Below, in pieces: positions 1 through 7,935 of a stretch of DNA of 64,000 bases (its first letter is position 1; each line of letters opens with the position of its first letter). The position numbers and the translations under genes are program-made. The notes beneath the pieces are model-generated. The model saw only the letters and a list, made by a program, of their open reading frames with translations. It did not search any database and had not been told where the DNA came from. The stretch is from Chloroflexota bacterium (lineage in GTDB: Bacteria > Chloroflexota > Dormibacteria > Dormibacterales > Dormibacteraceae), in NCBI GenBank assembly GCA_005881825.1, contig VBEO01000058.1:1-64000 (forward strand). The letters run 5' to 3'.

Positions 1-145
1 CGGTGTCCAGCCCGCACAGCCAGTACTGGTCCTCGATCCGGGAGACCAACAGCCCGTCCAGCCCGCGGGCGGCCAGCTCGGCGCGCACGCGAGCCTGGCG
101 GTCCGCGAACTCCTCCAGCGAGAAATGAACGTAGGGCTTGGGCAT
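1..145 (-). CDS. M24/creatinase-family peptidase, N-terminal fragment
   Basis: The reverse strand opens with an ATG at 145 and stays open to the window edge (48 residues visible). The peptide contains the segments FADRQARVRAELAARGLDG and EDQYWLCG. This is the start of the N-terminal creatinase/prolidase domain of M24 proteins, where an alternating helix is followed by a 'YLTGY'-like strand. The catalytic pita-bread domain lies outside the window, so peptidase, creatinase and ectoine-hydrolase-like roles cannot be separated. It lies 10 bp downstream of the VOC gene on the same strand and is probably co-transcribed with it. A complete M24 gene occurs at 37970-39145. Confidence 0.7.
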   Translation of the reverse strand, partial: MPKPYVHFSLEEFADRQARVRAELAARGLDGLLVSRIEDQYWLCGLDT

Positions 146-155
146 GGTCGCGATG

Positions 156-650
156 CTATCCGGCGAAGCGCTCGGCCGCCGCGAGGACGCTGTCGAGGGG
201 ACCCTGCCGCCAGGACGCGTCCTGCTCCGCCTGCGGCAGGCTCGACTGCCCGAGCTGCACCAGCAGGCGGGAGCCGTCCAGCCCGGCGCTGAAGAACGCC
301 TCCTGCCAATGCGGGTCCGAGTAGTCCTCATCCAGGATGCGCACGCCGGCGGCGCGCAGCCGCGCCACCTCTGCGCGGAGGTCGGCGCTGATAAAGGTCA
401 GGTGGTGCACGCCTTCGCCCTGCCGCTCCAGGAAGCGCACCAGGAACCCGCTCCGGTCGGAGGCCGGCGTGAGCAGCTCCACACGGCCTCCGGCCGGGTA
501 CTCGAACTGGAAGACGCTGAAACCTTTGTGATCGGCCACGCCCTGCCGGTACTCGCCGCCCAGGAGCTCCGACCACAGCCGCGCGGCCGGGCGCAGCTTC
601 CAGACCGCGATGCCGACGTGGTCGAGCCGCAAAGCCACGGCGTTTAGCAT
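156..650 (-). CDS. VOC-family protein (methylmalonyl-CoA epimerase-like)
   Basis: This 164-residue protein begins MLNAVALRLDHVGIAVWKL, the typical first beta strand of a vicinal-oxygen-chelate domain with the metal-binding His in DHVGIAV. A second module follows (GVHHLTFISADL), then a Glu/Gln-containing end (SRLLVQLGQ). The open frame runs upstream, but the ATG at 650 gives the expected family N-terminus and abuts the divergent gene at 658. Its length and two-module layout resemble methylmalonyl-CoA epimerases and 4-hydroxyphenylpyruvate-dioxygenase-like VOC proteins. The substrate is not determinable. It is probably in an operon with the M24 gene that follows. Confidence 0.75.
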   Translation of the reverse strand: MLNAVALRLDHVGIAVWKLRPAARLWSELLGGEYRQGVADHKGFSVFQFEYPAGGRVELLTPASDRSGFLVRFLERQGEGVHHLTFISADLRAEVARLRAAGVRILDEDYSDPHWQEAFFSAGLDGSRLLVQLGQSSLPQAEQDASWRQGPLDSVLAAAERFAG

Positions 651-657
651 CACCGGC

Positions 658-1605
658 GTGGGGGTGCTCCTGCTCAACCAGGAGGAGGTTCGGCGGCTGC
701 TGGACCTCGACGCGCTGCTGGAGGCTCTGGAGGATGGCTTCCGCGCCATCAGCGAAGGGCGCATCGACGTGCCCCCTCGGGTCGCGGCCAACACGGAGTC
801 CGGCCTGCTGGGGGTCATGCCCGGCTACGGCCAGGGCATCGGCCTGGCCACCAAGCTGGTGTCGGTCTTCCCGGGCAACCACGAGCACGGGCTGCCCTCG
901 CACCAGGCGCTGATCGCCGTCTTCGACCCGGCCACTGGCAGCCCCCAGGCGCTCATGGACGGCACCTACATCACCGCCATCCGCACCGCCGCCTGCGCGG
1001 CGGTGGCGACGCGCCTGCTGGCGCGCCAAGATGCGACGGTGCTGGCCATCATCGGCGCGGGCGTCCAGGGCGGCGCGCACCTCGAAATGTTTCCGCGCGT
1101 GCGCGAATTCCAGGAGATCAGGGTGGCGTCCCGCAGCTTCGAGCACGCGCAGCGGCTGGCCGCCGGGCATCCCCGTGCCCAAGCGGTGTCAGAGATCCGG
1201 GCGGCGGTCTCGGGCGCCGACGTGGTCGCGCTCTGCACGCACTCTGGCGAGCCGGTGATCGAGCTGGAGTGGCTGAGCCCGGGCGCCCACGTGAGCTCGG
1301 TCGGGGTGGCGCCGCCGAACAGCGAGCTGCCGCGCGCGGTGGCCGAGGCGGGCAAGCTGTACGTGGAGTCGCGGGCGGCGGCCTTCCGGCCCTACCCGGC
1401 CGGCTGCATCGAGCTGGCGGGCATGGACCCCGAGGCCGCCGCCGAGGTCGGCGAGGCGCTGTCGGGGCGCCGGCCCGGTCGGGAATCGCCCGAGGAGCTC
1501 ACCGTCTACAAGTCCATGGGCCACGCCATCGAGGACGTGGCCTCGGCGCGGCTGGTCTTCGACGCCGCCCGCCGGCAGGGAGCAGGTACCACCGTCGACC
1601 TCTAG
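658..1605 (+). CDS. Ornithine cyclodeaminase / mu-crystallin family protein
   Basis: This 315-residue NAD(P)-dependent protein has the family order: an N-terminal substrate domain (LLLNQEEVRRLLDLD), a conserved KLVSVFPGN segment, TAIRTAACAAVATRLLA, then a Rossmann motif IIGAGVQGGAHLE near residues 130-145. It ends with KSMGHAIEDVASARLVFDAA, the usual C-terminal signature. Family members are ornithine cyclodeaminases, alanine dehydrogenases, ketimine reductases and EutC-like proteins, so the reaction (amino acid or imine conversion) is open. A GTG at 658 is chosen because translation further upstream would overlap the divergent VOC start at 650; GTG 664 is an alternative. The 3' end overlaps the convergent Nudix gene by 4 bp. 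Confidence 0.85.
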   Translation: MGVLLLNQEEVRRLLDLDALLEALEDGFRAISEGRIDVPPRVAANTESGLLGVMPGYGQGIGLATKLVSVFPGNHEHGLPSHQALIAVFDPATGSPQALMDGTYITAIRTAACAAVATRLLARQDATVLAIIGAGVQGGAHLEMFPRVREFQEIRVASRSFEHAQRLAAGHPRAQAVSEIRAAVSGADVVALCTHSGEPVIELEWLSPGAHVSSVGVAPPNSELPRAVAEAGKLYVESRAAAFRPYPAGCIELAGMDPEAAAEVGEALSGRRPGRESPEELTVYKSMGHAIEDVASARLVFDAARRQGAGTTVDL

Positions 1606-2189
1606 GACCACGTGAAGCGGGGCTGCGCAAAATGCGCCACCCGCGTCGCGCGCCCGTGCTCGATCACCTCTGAGAGCTGGTGCAGGATGGCGGCCGTGGG
1701 CGGGTTGATCACCCGTCCCAAAAGTCGAAAACGCACCGTCGGCCCGGTGTCGACGCTGCCCGGCAACGGCGTGTGCAGGAGGTGCAGCGGCACCCGGTAG
1801 GCCGCGGCCACCTCGTCCGGGTTGGGCCGCAGCCGCGTCACCCGGTCCAGGAGCAGAACCACGGGCGTGATCACGTAGCCCGAGCGCGTGACGTAGTCGT
1901 CGAGCGTTCCCGCGTGCTCTGAAAGCTCGGGCTCGATGCCCACCTCCTCCTGGAGCTCCCGGCGGGCGGCGTCGAGCGGGGTCTCACCGGCGTCCAGGCG
2001 CCCGCCGGGCAGCGCCCACTGGCCGGCGTGCCGGCGCAGGGCGGCCGCGCGGCGGGTGAGCAGGAAGCAGGGCACGCCGTTGCGGTTCGGCAGCAAGGCA
2101 ACCGCGACCGCGGCCGGCACCAAGCCTGAGGCGGACGCCTCGAGCCGCGGGAACGCGGCGAGCCGGGCCCGCACCAGATCAGCCGCCAT
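1602..2189 (-). CDS. Nudix hydrolase, CoA pyrophosphatase type
   Basis: The Nudix box is complete: GGRLDAGETPLDAARREL followed by QEEVGI, giving G-x5-E-x7-REL-x-EE-x-G. Just upstream is LLTRRAAALRRHAGQWALPGG, which matches the LLTxRxxxLrxHxGQxxfPGG signature (UPF0035) of CoA diphosphatases such as NudL. These cleave CoA into 3',5'-ADP and phosphopantetheine. Length (195 aa) fits the family. ATG at 2189 is followed directly by the expected N-terminal helix. A housekeeping or CoA-turnover role fits a neighbourhood rich in acyl-CoA enzymes. It is divergent from the amine oxidase at 2209, with only 19 bp between starts. Confidence 0.85.
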   Translation of the reverse strand: MAADLVRARLAAFPRLEASASGLVPAAVAVALLPNRNGVPCFLLTRRAAALRRHAGQWALPGGRLDAGETPLDAARRELQEEVGIEPELSEHAGTLDDYVTRSGYVITPVVLLLDRVTRLRPNPDEVAAAYRVPLHLLHTPLPGSVDTGPTVRFRLLGRVINPPTAAILHQLSEVIEHGRATRVAHFAQPRFTWS

Positions 2190-2208
2190 GGCTCGCTAGA
2201 CTCGGCGA

Positions 2209-3531
2209 GTGAGCCGGGGGGCGGTAGCCGATGTCGTGATCGTCGGCGCCGGCCTCGCCGGCATGACCGCGGCTCACGAGCTGCGCGACCGCGACCTGGT
2301 GGTCATCGAGAAGGAAGACCGCGTGGGTGGGCGCACACTCTCCGGCCGGCACGGCGAGTACTGGTACAACTCGGGCGCCCAGTTCGTGTGGGACAAGCGC
2401 ACCCTCGCACTCTGCCGCGAGCTGGGCCTCGACGTCATCGACGGCGATGGAGCACGGGCCGCGATCTTCGTGCGCGGGCGCCTGGTCGAAGCGGCCAATC
2501 CCTATGCCCTGCTCGCCAAGATGCCGCTATCGGCGCGCGAGAAGCTCGACTTCGGACTGACCATCCGGCGCCTGCGCCGGCTGGCCGACCGCATGCCGAG
2601 CCTCGACCGGCGCCGCCTCGATGGCCAGTCGCTGGCCGACCTGATGGGTTCGACCACCCCGTTCACCCGCCAGATCCTGGACAACGTGACCGAGAACGGT
2701 GCCGGCCTGGGCATCGACGAGGTCTCGGGCTGGATCGGGCTGGCCTACGCCATCCACCTGTTTGGCGGGGACGTGAACGACACCCTCAAGGCAGTACGCG
2801 GCGGCACCCAGGCGATCACCCAAACGGTGGCCGAGCGGCTCGATCCCGAGCGCCTGGTGCTGGGGGTGGCCGTGACCCAAGTCACGGTGGAGCCCGAGGG
2901 CGTGGCGGTCAGCTACCGCCGCAACGGCGAGGTCGAGACCTTGCAGGCGCGGCACTGCATCCTGGCGGCGCCTGCGCCGGCGGTGCTGGAGATGGTCCCT
3001 GGATTGCCCGCGGACAAGCGCGCGGCGCTGGAGCGCATGCAGCCCTACACCGAGGGCCTGAACGTGGCCTGGATGACCGATGAGTCTGGACCGATGCCCT
3101 GGGACCGGCTGCTGGCGGTGCCGGTGCTGGGAGCCAGCTTCGAGCTCTTCAGCAACAACGCCTACTTTGCGCGCCGCCGCGACGGCGAGCGGCGGCCGGG
3201 CGGCACCTTCGTGACTCTCTCCATCAGTGGCGAGAAGGCGCGCGGTTTCTCGGCGCTGAGCGACGAGGAGATCCGGCGGGCGCAGGTCGCCGATCTCAAG
3301 CGGATGTTCCCGAGCGCGGGCGAGGTGCTGGATCGTGCGCGCGTGCGCGTCGAGCGCTGGCGGGCGCTGCCCCGCTTCCGCAAGGGCTGGCTGGCAGACC
3401 AACAGGTAATCCGCGCGCCGTTCGGGCACCTGCATTTCTGCGGCGACTACACCGCACAGCCGGGCACGCCCGGCGCGGTCGGCAGCGGGTATCACGCGGC
3501 GCAGGCGGTGCGCGCGGCTCTGGAGGCATGA
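2209..3531 (+). CDS. Flavin-dependent amine oxidase (monoamine oxidase fold)
   Basis: This 440-residue FAD protein has the N-terminal dinucleotide motif VVIVGAGLAGMTAAHEL, then the second FAD motif VIEKEDRVGGRT and SGAQFVWD. The C-terminus carries the family FAD-binding end HFCGDYTAQPGTPGAVGSG. These define the amino-oxidase/protoporphyrinogen-oxidase superfamily (PF01593). Expected chemistry is oxidation of a C-N bond with H2O2 release or transfer to another acceptor; the substrate is unknown. The start is a GTG at 2209. The stop overlaps the following SDR start as ATGA, so the two are probably translationally coupled. It is the first of several flavin oxidases in this window. Confidence 0.85.
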   Translation: MSRGAVADVVIVGAGLAGMTAAHELRDRDLVVIEKEDRVGGRTLSGRHGEYWYNSGAQFVWDKRTLALCRELGLDVIDGDGARAAIFVRGRLVEAANPYALLAKMPLSAREKLDFGLTIRRLRRLADRMPSLDRRRLDGQSLADLMGSTTPFTRQILDNVTENGAGLGIDEVSGWIGLAYAIHLFGGDVNDTLKAVRGGTQAITQTVAERLDPERLVLGVAVTQVTVEPEGVAVSYRRNGEVETLQARHCILAAPAPAVLEMVPGLPADKRAALERMQPYTEGLNVAWMTDESGPMPWDRLLAVPVLGASFELFSNNAYFARRRDGERRPGGTFVTLSISGEKARGFSALSDEEIRRAQVADLKRMFPSAGEVLDRARVRVERWRALPRFRKGWLADQQVIRAPFGHLHFCGDYTAQPGTPGAVGSGYHAAQAVRAALEA

Positions 3532-4143
3532 GCATGGATCGAACTCTGGAGGGAAAGGTGGCGGTGATCACGGGCGCCAGCCGCGGGATCGGGGCGGCGG
3601 TGGCGGCCGAGCTGGCGGGCGCCGGAGCGCACGTGATGCTGGGAGCGCGCAGCGAGGATGATCTGCGCGAGGTGGCTTCCAGGCTGGGCGACGCCGCGGT
3701 CGCCGTCACCACCGATGCCACGCGGCTCGATCAGCCTCAACCTGCGGGCCGCCTGGTACCTGTCGAAGCTCTGCCATCCGCACATGAAGGCGCGGGGCGG
3801 CGGCGCCGTCGTGAACATGGCGTCGACCTCGGGCCTGCACCACGACATCGGCCTCGGCATCTACAGCATCAGCAAGGCCGCTTTGATCATGCTGACCACC
3901 GTCTGCGCAAAGGAGTGGGCGCGCGACGGCATCCGCGTCAATGCGCTGGCACCCGGCATCGTGCGCACAGAACTCTCGGTGCCGATGGTGTCCTGGTTGC
4001 AGGAGCATGGTGAAAAGCCGAACGCGCTCAACATGATCGGCGAGCCGGAGGACGTGGCCCGGCTGGTCCGCTACCTGGTCAGTGACGAAAGCCGCTACGT
4101 AACCGGGGACGTGATCCGCATCGACGGCGGAGAGCTGCTGTAG
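3528..4143 (+). pseudogene. Short-chain dehydrogenase/reductase broken by an internal deletion with frameshift
   Basis: The first 65-70 codons from ATG 3528 encode a normal SDR start (GKVAVITGASRGIGAAVAAE). Near 3725 the homologous reading moves to another frame, which continues SLNLRAAWYLSK, then the catalytic YSISKAA segment, VNALAPGIVRTEL and a typical C-terminus ending GGELL at 4143. The stretch that should join them, including the NNAG motif and about 50 residues, is absent. The two parts total about 205 codons against about 250 for the family. Neither frame alone encodes a functional enzyme. This is either a real pseudogene or an assembly deletion of about 150 bp. The gene lies between an amine oxidase and an acyl-CoA synthetase. 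Confidence 0.8.
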
Positions 4144-5699
4144 GCAGGGTCCTGGCCGCGCTGCGCGGCCGCTTTCGGTGGGAAGTTCCGGCACGCCTGA
4201 ATATCGGCGTCCTGTGCTCTGACGCGCAGCCGGCTCGGCGCCTGGCCCTGATCCATCTGTCAGACGGCGGCCGCCGGACGCTGACATTCGGCGAGCTGGC
4301 GCGGCAGTCCAACCGGATGGCCAACGTCTATGCCGACCTCGGCTTGCGGCCGGGCGATCGGGTGGCGGTGGTGCTGCCCCAGGGGCCGGAGACGGCCATC
4401 GCTCACGTCGGCGCCTACAAGGCCGGCTTGATCGCGATGCCGCTGGCCACCCGCTTCGGCGTCGACGCACTGAGGTTCCGGCTGTCGGACAGCGGCGCCC
4501 GGGTGGCGATCACCGACCGCGAGACCGCCACGCGCCTGGAATCGGCGTCCCTGGAGCGGGTTGTGCTGGTCGAGGAGCTGGATTCGCTGCTGGGGGCGGC
4601 CAGCGAACGCTTTCGGTCCGTGGACTCCAGCGCCGAAGACCCGGTCCTGCTGATCTACACCTCCGGCACCACGGGGCCGCCCAAGGGGGTGCTCCACGCC
4701 CACCGCGTTCTGATCGGGCAGGCTCCCGGCTTCCGCCTCGCGCACGAGCTGCTGCCGCAGCCCGGCGACCTGATGTGGACGCCGGCCGACTGGGCCTGGA
4801 TCGGCGGGTTGGTCAACACCCTGCTGCTGACCTGGGCCCACGGCGTGCCGATGGTCTCGGCGCCGCGCCGGACCTTCGATCCGGAATGGGCCCTCGACCT
4901 GATGGCGCGTGAAGGCGTGCGCAACGTGTTCATGCCCACCACGGCGCTGCGCATGCTCCGCGGGTTTCGCGTTCCCCGGGCGCTCCGCCTCCGCAGCCTG
5001 ATGTCCGGCGGCGAGGCGCAGGAGCTGGAACTGGTCGAAGCCACCCGCTCGGCCTTCGGGCTGCCGACCAACGAGTCGTACGGACAGACGGAGGCCGACT
5101 TCGTGATCGGCCACTGCGCGTCCCGCTGGCCGCCCCGGCCGGGCTCGATGGGCCTGCCCTACCCCGGGCACGAGGTCGCGCTGCAGGACGAAGAGGGAGG
5201 CTCAGTCGCAGACGGCGAGGTGGGCGAGGTCGTGGTCCGGGGCCCCGACCCGACCTTCCTGCTCGAATACTGGCGCCGGCCGGACGCGACGGCCGCCAAG
5301 TTCCGCGGCGCCTGGCTGCGCACCGGCGACCTGGCGCGGCGCGACCAGGATGGCTACTTCTGGTTCGAGAGCCGCGCCGACGACGTCATCAAGTCGGCGG
5401 GCTACCGGATCGGTCCCAGCGAGGTCGAGGAGTGCCTGCTCCGGCACCCGGCCGTGGCCGGGGCGGCCGTGATCGGGGTGCCGGACCCCGTCCGCGGCCA
5501 GGCCGTGAAGGCCTTTTTGATGCTGCGGCCGGGCTTTTCGCCCTCGCCGGGCTTGGAAGATTCGCTTCGCCAACTCGTCAAGTCCCGGTTGGCCGCCTAC
5601 CAGCAGCCGCGCCTGTTCGAGTTCCTGGACGAGCTGCCGCTGACCACGTCGGGCAAGGTCGACCGCGGCCGGCTCAGGGCTGTCGGTACACCGACCTGA
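4140..5699 (+). CDS. AMP-dependent acyl-CoA synthetase (medium-chain/ACSM-like)
   Basis: Core motifs of the ANL superfamily are present: the P-loop-like LIYTSGTTGPPKG, ESYGQTE, the adenylate-binding LRTGDLARRDQDGYF, and the C-terminal KSAGYRIGPSEVEE with catalytic Lys in TTSGKVDR. The product would activate a carboxylic acid to its CoA thioester. The first ATG in frame is 4317. Codons upstream to about 4140 encode a family-like N-terminus (FRWEVPARLNIGVL, then TLTFGELARQSNRMAN), so the true start lies before 4317. No ATG/GTG/TTG exists there. Candidates are GTA at 4140 in a GTAG overlap with the SDR stop (GGAG 7 bp upstream), GTC 4149 or CTG 4152. The 3' end overlaps the convergent DUF1989 gene by 26 bp. 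Confidence 0.85.
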   Translation, partial: VGRVLAALRGRFRWEVPARLNIGVLCSDAQPARRLALIHLSDGGRRTLTFGELARQSNRMANVYADLGLRPGDRVAVVLPQGPETAIAHVGAYKAGLIAMPLATRFGVDALRFRLSDSGARVAITDRETATRLESASLERVVLVEELDSLLGAASERFRSVDSSAEDPVLLIYTSGTTGPPKGVLHAHRVLIGQAPGFRLAHELLPQPGDLMWTPADWAWIGGLVNTLLLTWAHGVPMVSAPRRTFDPEWALDLMAREGVRNVFMPTTALRMLRGFRVPRALRLRSLMSGGEAQELELVEATRSAFGLPTNESYGQTEADFVIGHCASRWPPRPGSMGLPYPGHEVALQDEEGGSVADGEVGEVVVRGPDPTFLLEYWRRPDATAAKFRGAWLRTGDLARRDQDGYFWFESRADDVIKSAGYRIGPSEVEECLLRHPAVAGAAVIGVPDPVRGQAVKAFLMLRPGFSPSPGLEDSLRQLVKSRLAAYQQPRLFEFLDELPLTTSGKVDRGRLRAVGTPT

Positions 5700-6492
5700 G
5701 CTGCACCGGCTCCGGTGAGCTCCAGGTTTTCAGCAGCTCCGGATCGAGCTCGTAGACCTCGACTCCTAGAGGCCGGCAGGTCTCCAGGGGGTCTGGACCT
5801 CCGTCTTCGCCCCAACCCCACACCGAGAGGTCGCCGCTGGGGCACACCGAGATCGCGCACAGCAGGTCGATCTCGGCCAGGAACTCGAAGAAGTCGCCCT
5901 TGCGCGCTGGGCTGGGCTCCATGAAGTACATCTCGTGCACGGGGTCGAGGCCGGTGACCTGGAAGACGTTGATGACGTCGTGCACGTCGAGCTCGGTCAG
6001 GTGGTAGGGGGCGATTGCGCGAGAGAGGTTGTTGTGGCAGGTGACGTCGAAGTCGCGGTCGTCCAGCAGCTTGTACAGGTAAGGGTCGCAGCGGGTGCCC
6101 AGGAGGTCGTGGCAGCGGCCGCCATGTTGGGTGGGCTGAGTGGGCAGCGTGTCGTTGGTGATCGTGATCATGGGCCGCAGATAGGGCAGCGTCGACCACA
6201 GCCGGTCGAGGGTGGTGACGTGGGCGCCCTGGAGCTGGCGGGAGCGGCTGGCCCAGAAGCGCTCGCGTGGGTTGTGCAGGTTCCAAAGGTTGAGGTCGCA
6301 CACCTGGGGACCTTCCACGGCCACGATGCGGACCACCTGCCCGGCCTTTGCCGGCCACGCGTAACCCGATCGGATGGGGACGACGTGCTGGTGGACGAGC
6401 TTGCGCCTGTCGGTTTCTTTGCCGATGCGCTGGTAGAGCTCGGTGTCGAAGGCCAGACGTCCGGGCTGGTCGGGGTCGCGGTAGAGCCTCAT
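5674..6492 (-). CDS. DUF1989 / urea carboxylase-associated family protein
   Basis: The 272-residue protein matches DUF1989 proteins in order. These include a pro-cytoplasmic start with no signal peptide, VRIVAVEGPQVCDLNLWN, SRSRQLQGAHVTTLDRLWS and GGRCHDLLGTRCDPYL. Further on are CHNNLSRAIAPYHL, DVHDVINVFQVTGLDP and CPSGDLSVWG, with conserved Cys/His residues that probably bind metal. The family accompanies urea carboxylase and allophanate hydrolase in many genomes, and its biochemical role is unsettled. No urea carboxylase is seen here. It is divergent from the GNAT gene at 6514. Confidence 0.75.
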   Translation of the reverse strand: MRLYRDPDQPGRLAFDTELYQRIGKETDRRKLVHQHVVPIRSGYAWPAKAGQVVRIVAVEGPQVCDLNLWNLHNPRERFWASRSRQLQGAHVTTLDRLWSTLPYLRPMITITNDTLPTQPTQHGGRCHDLLGTRCDPYLYKLLDDRDFDVTCHNNLSRAIAPYHLTELDVHDVINVFQVTGLDPVHEMYFMEPSPARKGDFFEFLAEIDLLCAISVCPSGDLSVWGWGEDGGPDPLETCRPLGVEVYELDPELLKTWSSPEPVQLRSVYRQP

Positions 6493-6513
6493 GGCTCAGT
6501 AGCATCGCCCTTC

Positions 6514-7029
6514 GTGGGCGCGACGGCGGAGGTCACGACCTGGAGCCTGGAGATGCACTCTCCAGGGGACCTGCGGCCGGCGCCGAAACCGGAGCTACCC
6601 GACTTGGTGCTGATGCAGGCTCTGCGGCCGTCGCCCGCGTTTGCCCGCTTCCTGTATGCGACCGTGGGGCGCGATTGGCAGTGGATCGACCGGCTGCCCT
6701 GGACCGACTCGGAGTGGCTGGCGTGGCTCGACCGGCCAGGGGTTGAGACCTGGGTCGCTTACATGGAGGGCACACCGGCCGGGTACTTCCAGCTGGATGG
6801 CGCCAGCGAGCCGGGGTCGGTTGAGATCGCCTACTTCGGGCTGATGCCCGGGTTCATCGGGCAGGGGCTCGGTGGGTGGCTGCTCACAGAGGCGGTGCGC
6901 CGCGCCTGGGCGCTGGGGCCGGCGCGGGTGTGGGTGCACACCTGCTCGCTGGACGGGCCGCACGCGCTGGCCAACTACAAAGCGCGGGGCCTGCGAGTGT
7001 TCAAGGAGGTTGTCGGTGTCACAGGTTGA
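6514..7029 (+). CDS. GNAT-family N-acetyltransferase
   Basis: The predicted 171-residue product has a GNAT core: substrate-side strands (ETWVAYMEGTPAGYFQLDG), the beta4 strand VEIAYFGLMPGFIGQGLGG with the acetyl-CoA Q/RxxGxG/A loop (GFIGQGLGG), then the alpha3 WLLTEAVRRAW and a final NYKARGLRVFKE. GTG 6514 is chosen because it is the last start before homologous sequence and lies 21 bp from the divergent DUF1989 start. The frame is open far upstream, but that is antisense coding. The gene overlaps the RidA start by 14 bp. The acceptor substrate is unknown. Confidence 0.75.
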   Translation: MGATAEVTTWSLEMHSPGDLRPAPKPELPDLVLMQALRPSPAFARFLYATVGRDWQWIDRLPWTDSEWLAWLDRPGVETWVAYMEGTPAGYFQLDGASEPGSVEIAYFGLMPGFIGQGLGGWLLTEAVRRAWALGPARVWVHTCSLDGPHALANYKARGLRVFKEVVGVTG

Positions 7030-7477
7030 GGAGCGCCTGCGGGCGCTCGGGCACGAGGTTCTGGATCCAGGTCCACCCCTGTCGACGCTGGTGCCCGCCG
7101 TGCGCACCGGCAACCTGGTCTTTCTCTCCGGACACGGGGCGCGGATGAACGGGGAGTACACACTGCTCGGGAAAGTTGGGCGCGACCTTGATACGGACAC
7201 CGCGCGCCGGTCGGCCGAGATCACGGTTTTGAACCTGCTGGGCGCACTGCGCAACGAGGTCGGGGATTTGGACCGCGTCACGCGGATCGTGAAGCTGCTG
7301 GGGATGGTCAACTGCACGCCGGATTACACCGAGATGTCACAGGTGATCAATGCGGCGTCGGAGCTCTTGATCGCCGCTTTCGGTGAGCGCGGCCAGCATG
7401 CACGCTCGGCCGTGGGCATGGCGTCGCTGCCGATCAACCTGAGCGTAGAGATCGAGATGATCGCGGAGGTGTCGTAA
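7016..7477 (+). CDS. RidA/YjgF family protein (enamine/imine deaminase-like)
   Basis: This 153-residue RidA-like protein includes VRTGNLVFLSGHGARMNGEY, GALRNEVGDLDRVTRIVKLLGMVN and the conserved end HARSAVGMASLPINLSVEIEMI, where RidA proteins carry the catalytic Arg and Glu. RidA proteins hydrolyse reactive enamine/imine intermediates made by PLP and flavin amino acid enzymes, which suits this window. The start is GTG 7016, with a strong Shine-Dalgarno AAGGAGGT at 7003-7010 inside the end of the GNAT gene. It belongs to the longer atypical RidA subgroup (about 150 aa rather than 128). Confidence 0.85.
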   Translation: MSQVEERLRALGHEVLDPGPPLSTLVPAVRTGNLVFLSGHGARMNGEYTLLGKVGRDLDTDTARRSAEITVLNLLGALRNEVGDLDRVTRIVKLLGMVNCTPDYTEMSQVINAASELLIAAFGERGQHARSAVGMASLPINLSVEIEMIAEVS

Positions 7478-7482
7478 GTCGG

Positions 7483-7935
7483 ATGGACGCTCTCTATCCG
7501 TACGTCAAAACGCTGCACATTCTGTTCGCGATCATTGCGGTCGGATTCAACGCTTCTTACGCGGTGTGGCTCGTGCGCGGGCAACGCGATCCGGCCCACC
7601 TCGCGTTCGCGGTCAAGGGCGTGAAGTTCATGGACGACTACATCGCGAATCCGTGCTATTTGCTGCTGCTTTTGTCGGGGTTGGCGATGGCGTTCGTGGC
7701 CGGCCCTTGGGGTTTTCAGCGCTGGATCGTCGCCGCGTTGATCTTGTGGGTGATCTTGATGGGGTTGGGGTATCGCGTGTACACGCCGACCCTCAGCAAG
7801 CAGATCCGGACGCTGGCTGCAGAGGGGCCGGAATCGGCGGCCTATCAGGCGCTGGACAGGCGCGCAAACGTGGTCGGCGCGGCGCTGGTCTTGATCGTGC
7901 TGGTGATCCTGGTTTTGATGGTGTTCAAGCCCTGA
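7483..7935 (+). CDS. DUF2269-family integral membrane protein
   Basis: This 150-residue protein has four predicted transmembrane helices at about residues 8-28, 56-76, 80-100 and 128-148. The first contains KTLHILFAIIAVGFN, with a His placed as in DUF2269 and CopD-like membrane proteins. Between helices 3 and 4 is a charged cytoplasmic segment. The function is unknown. It lies 5 bp after the RidA stop and is probably in the same operon. Its TGA stop overlaps the likely CTG start of the next gene. Confidence 0.7.
   Translation: MDALYPYVKTLHILFAIIAVGFNASYAVWLVRGQRDPAHLAFAVKGVKFMDDYIANPCYLLLLLSGLAMAFVAGPWGFQRWIVAALILWVILMGLGYRVYTPTLSKQIRTLAAEGPESAAYQALDRRANVVGAALVLIVLVILVLMVFKP

Noticed and set aside
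5935-6513. Upstream extension of the GNAT protein to 364 residues
   Set aside because: The added part is antisense to DUF1989 and has no family similarity; GTG 6514 gives a normal GNAT.
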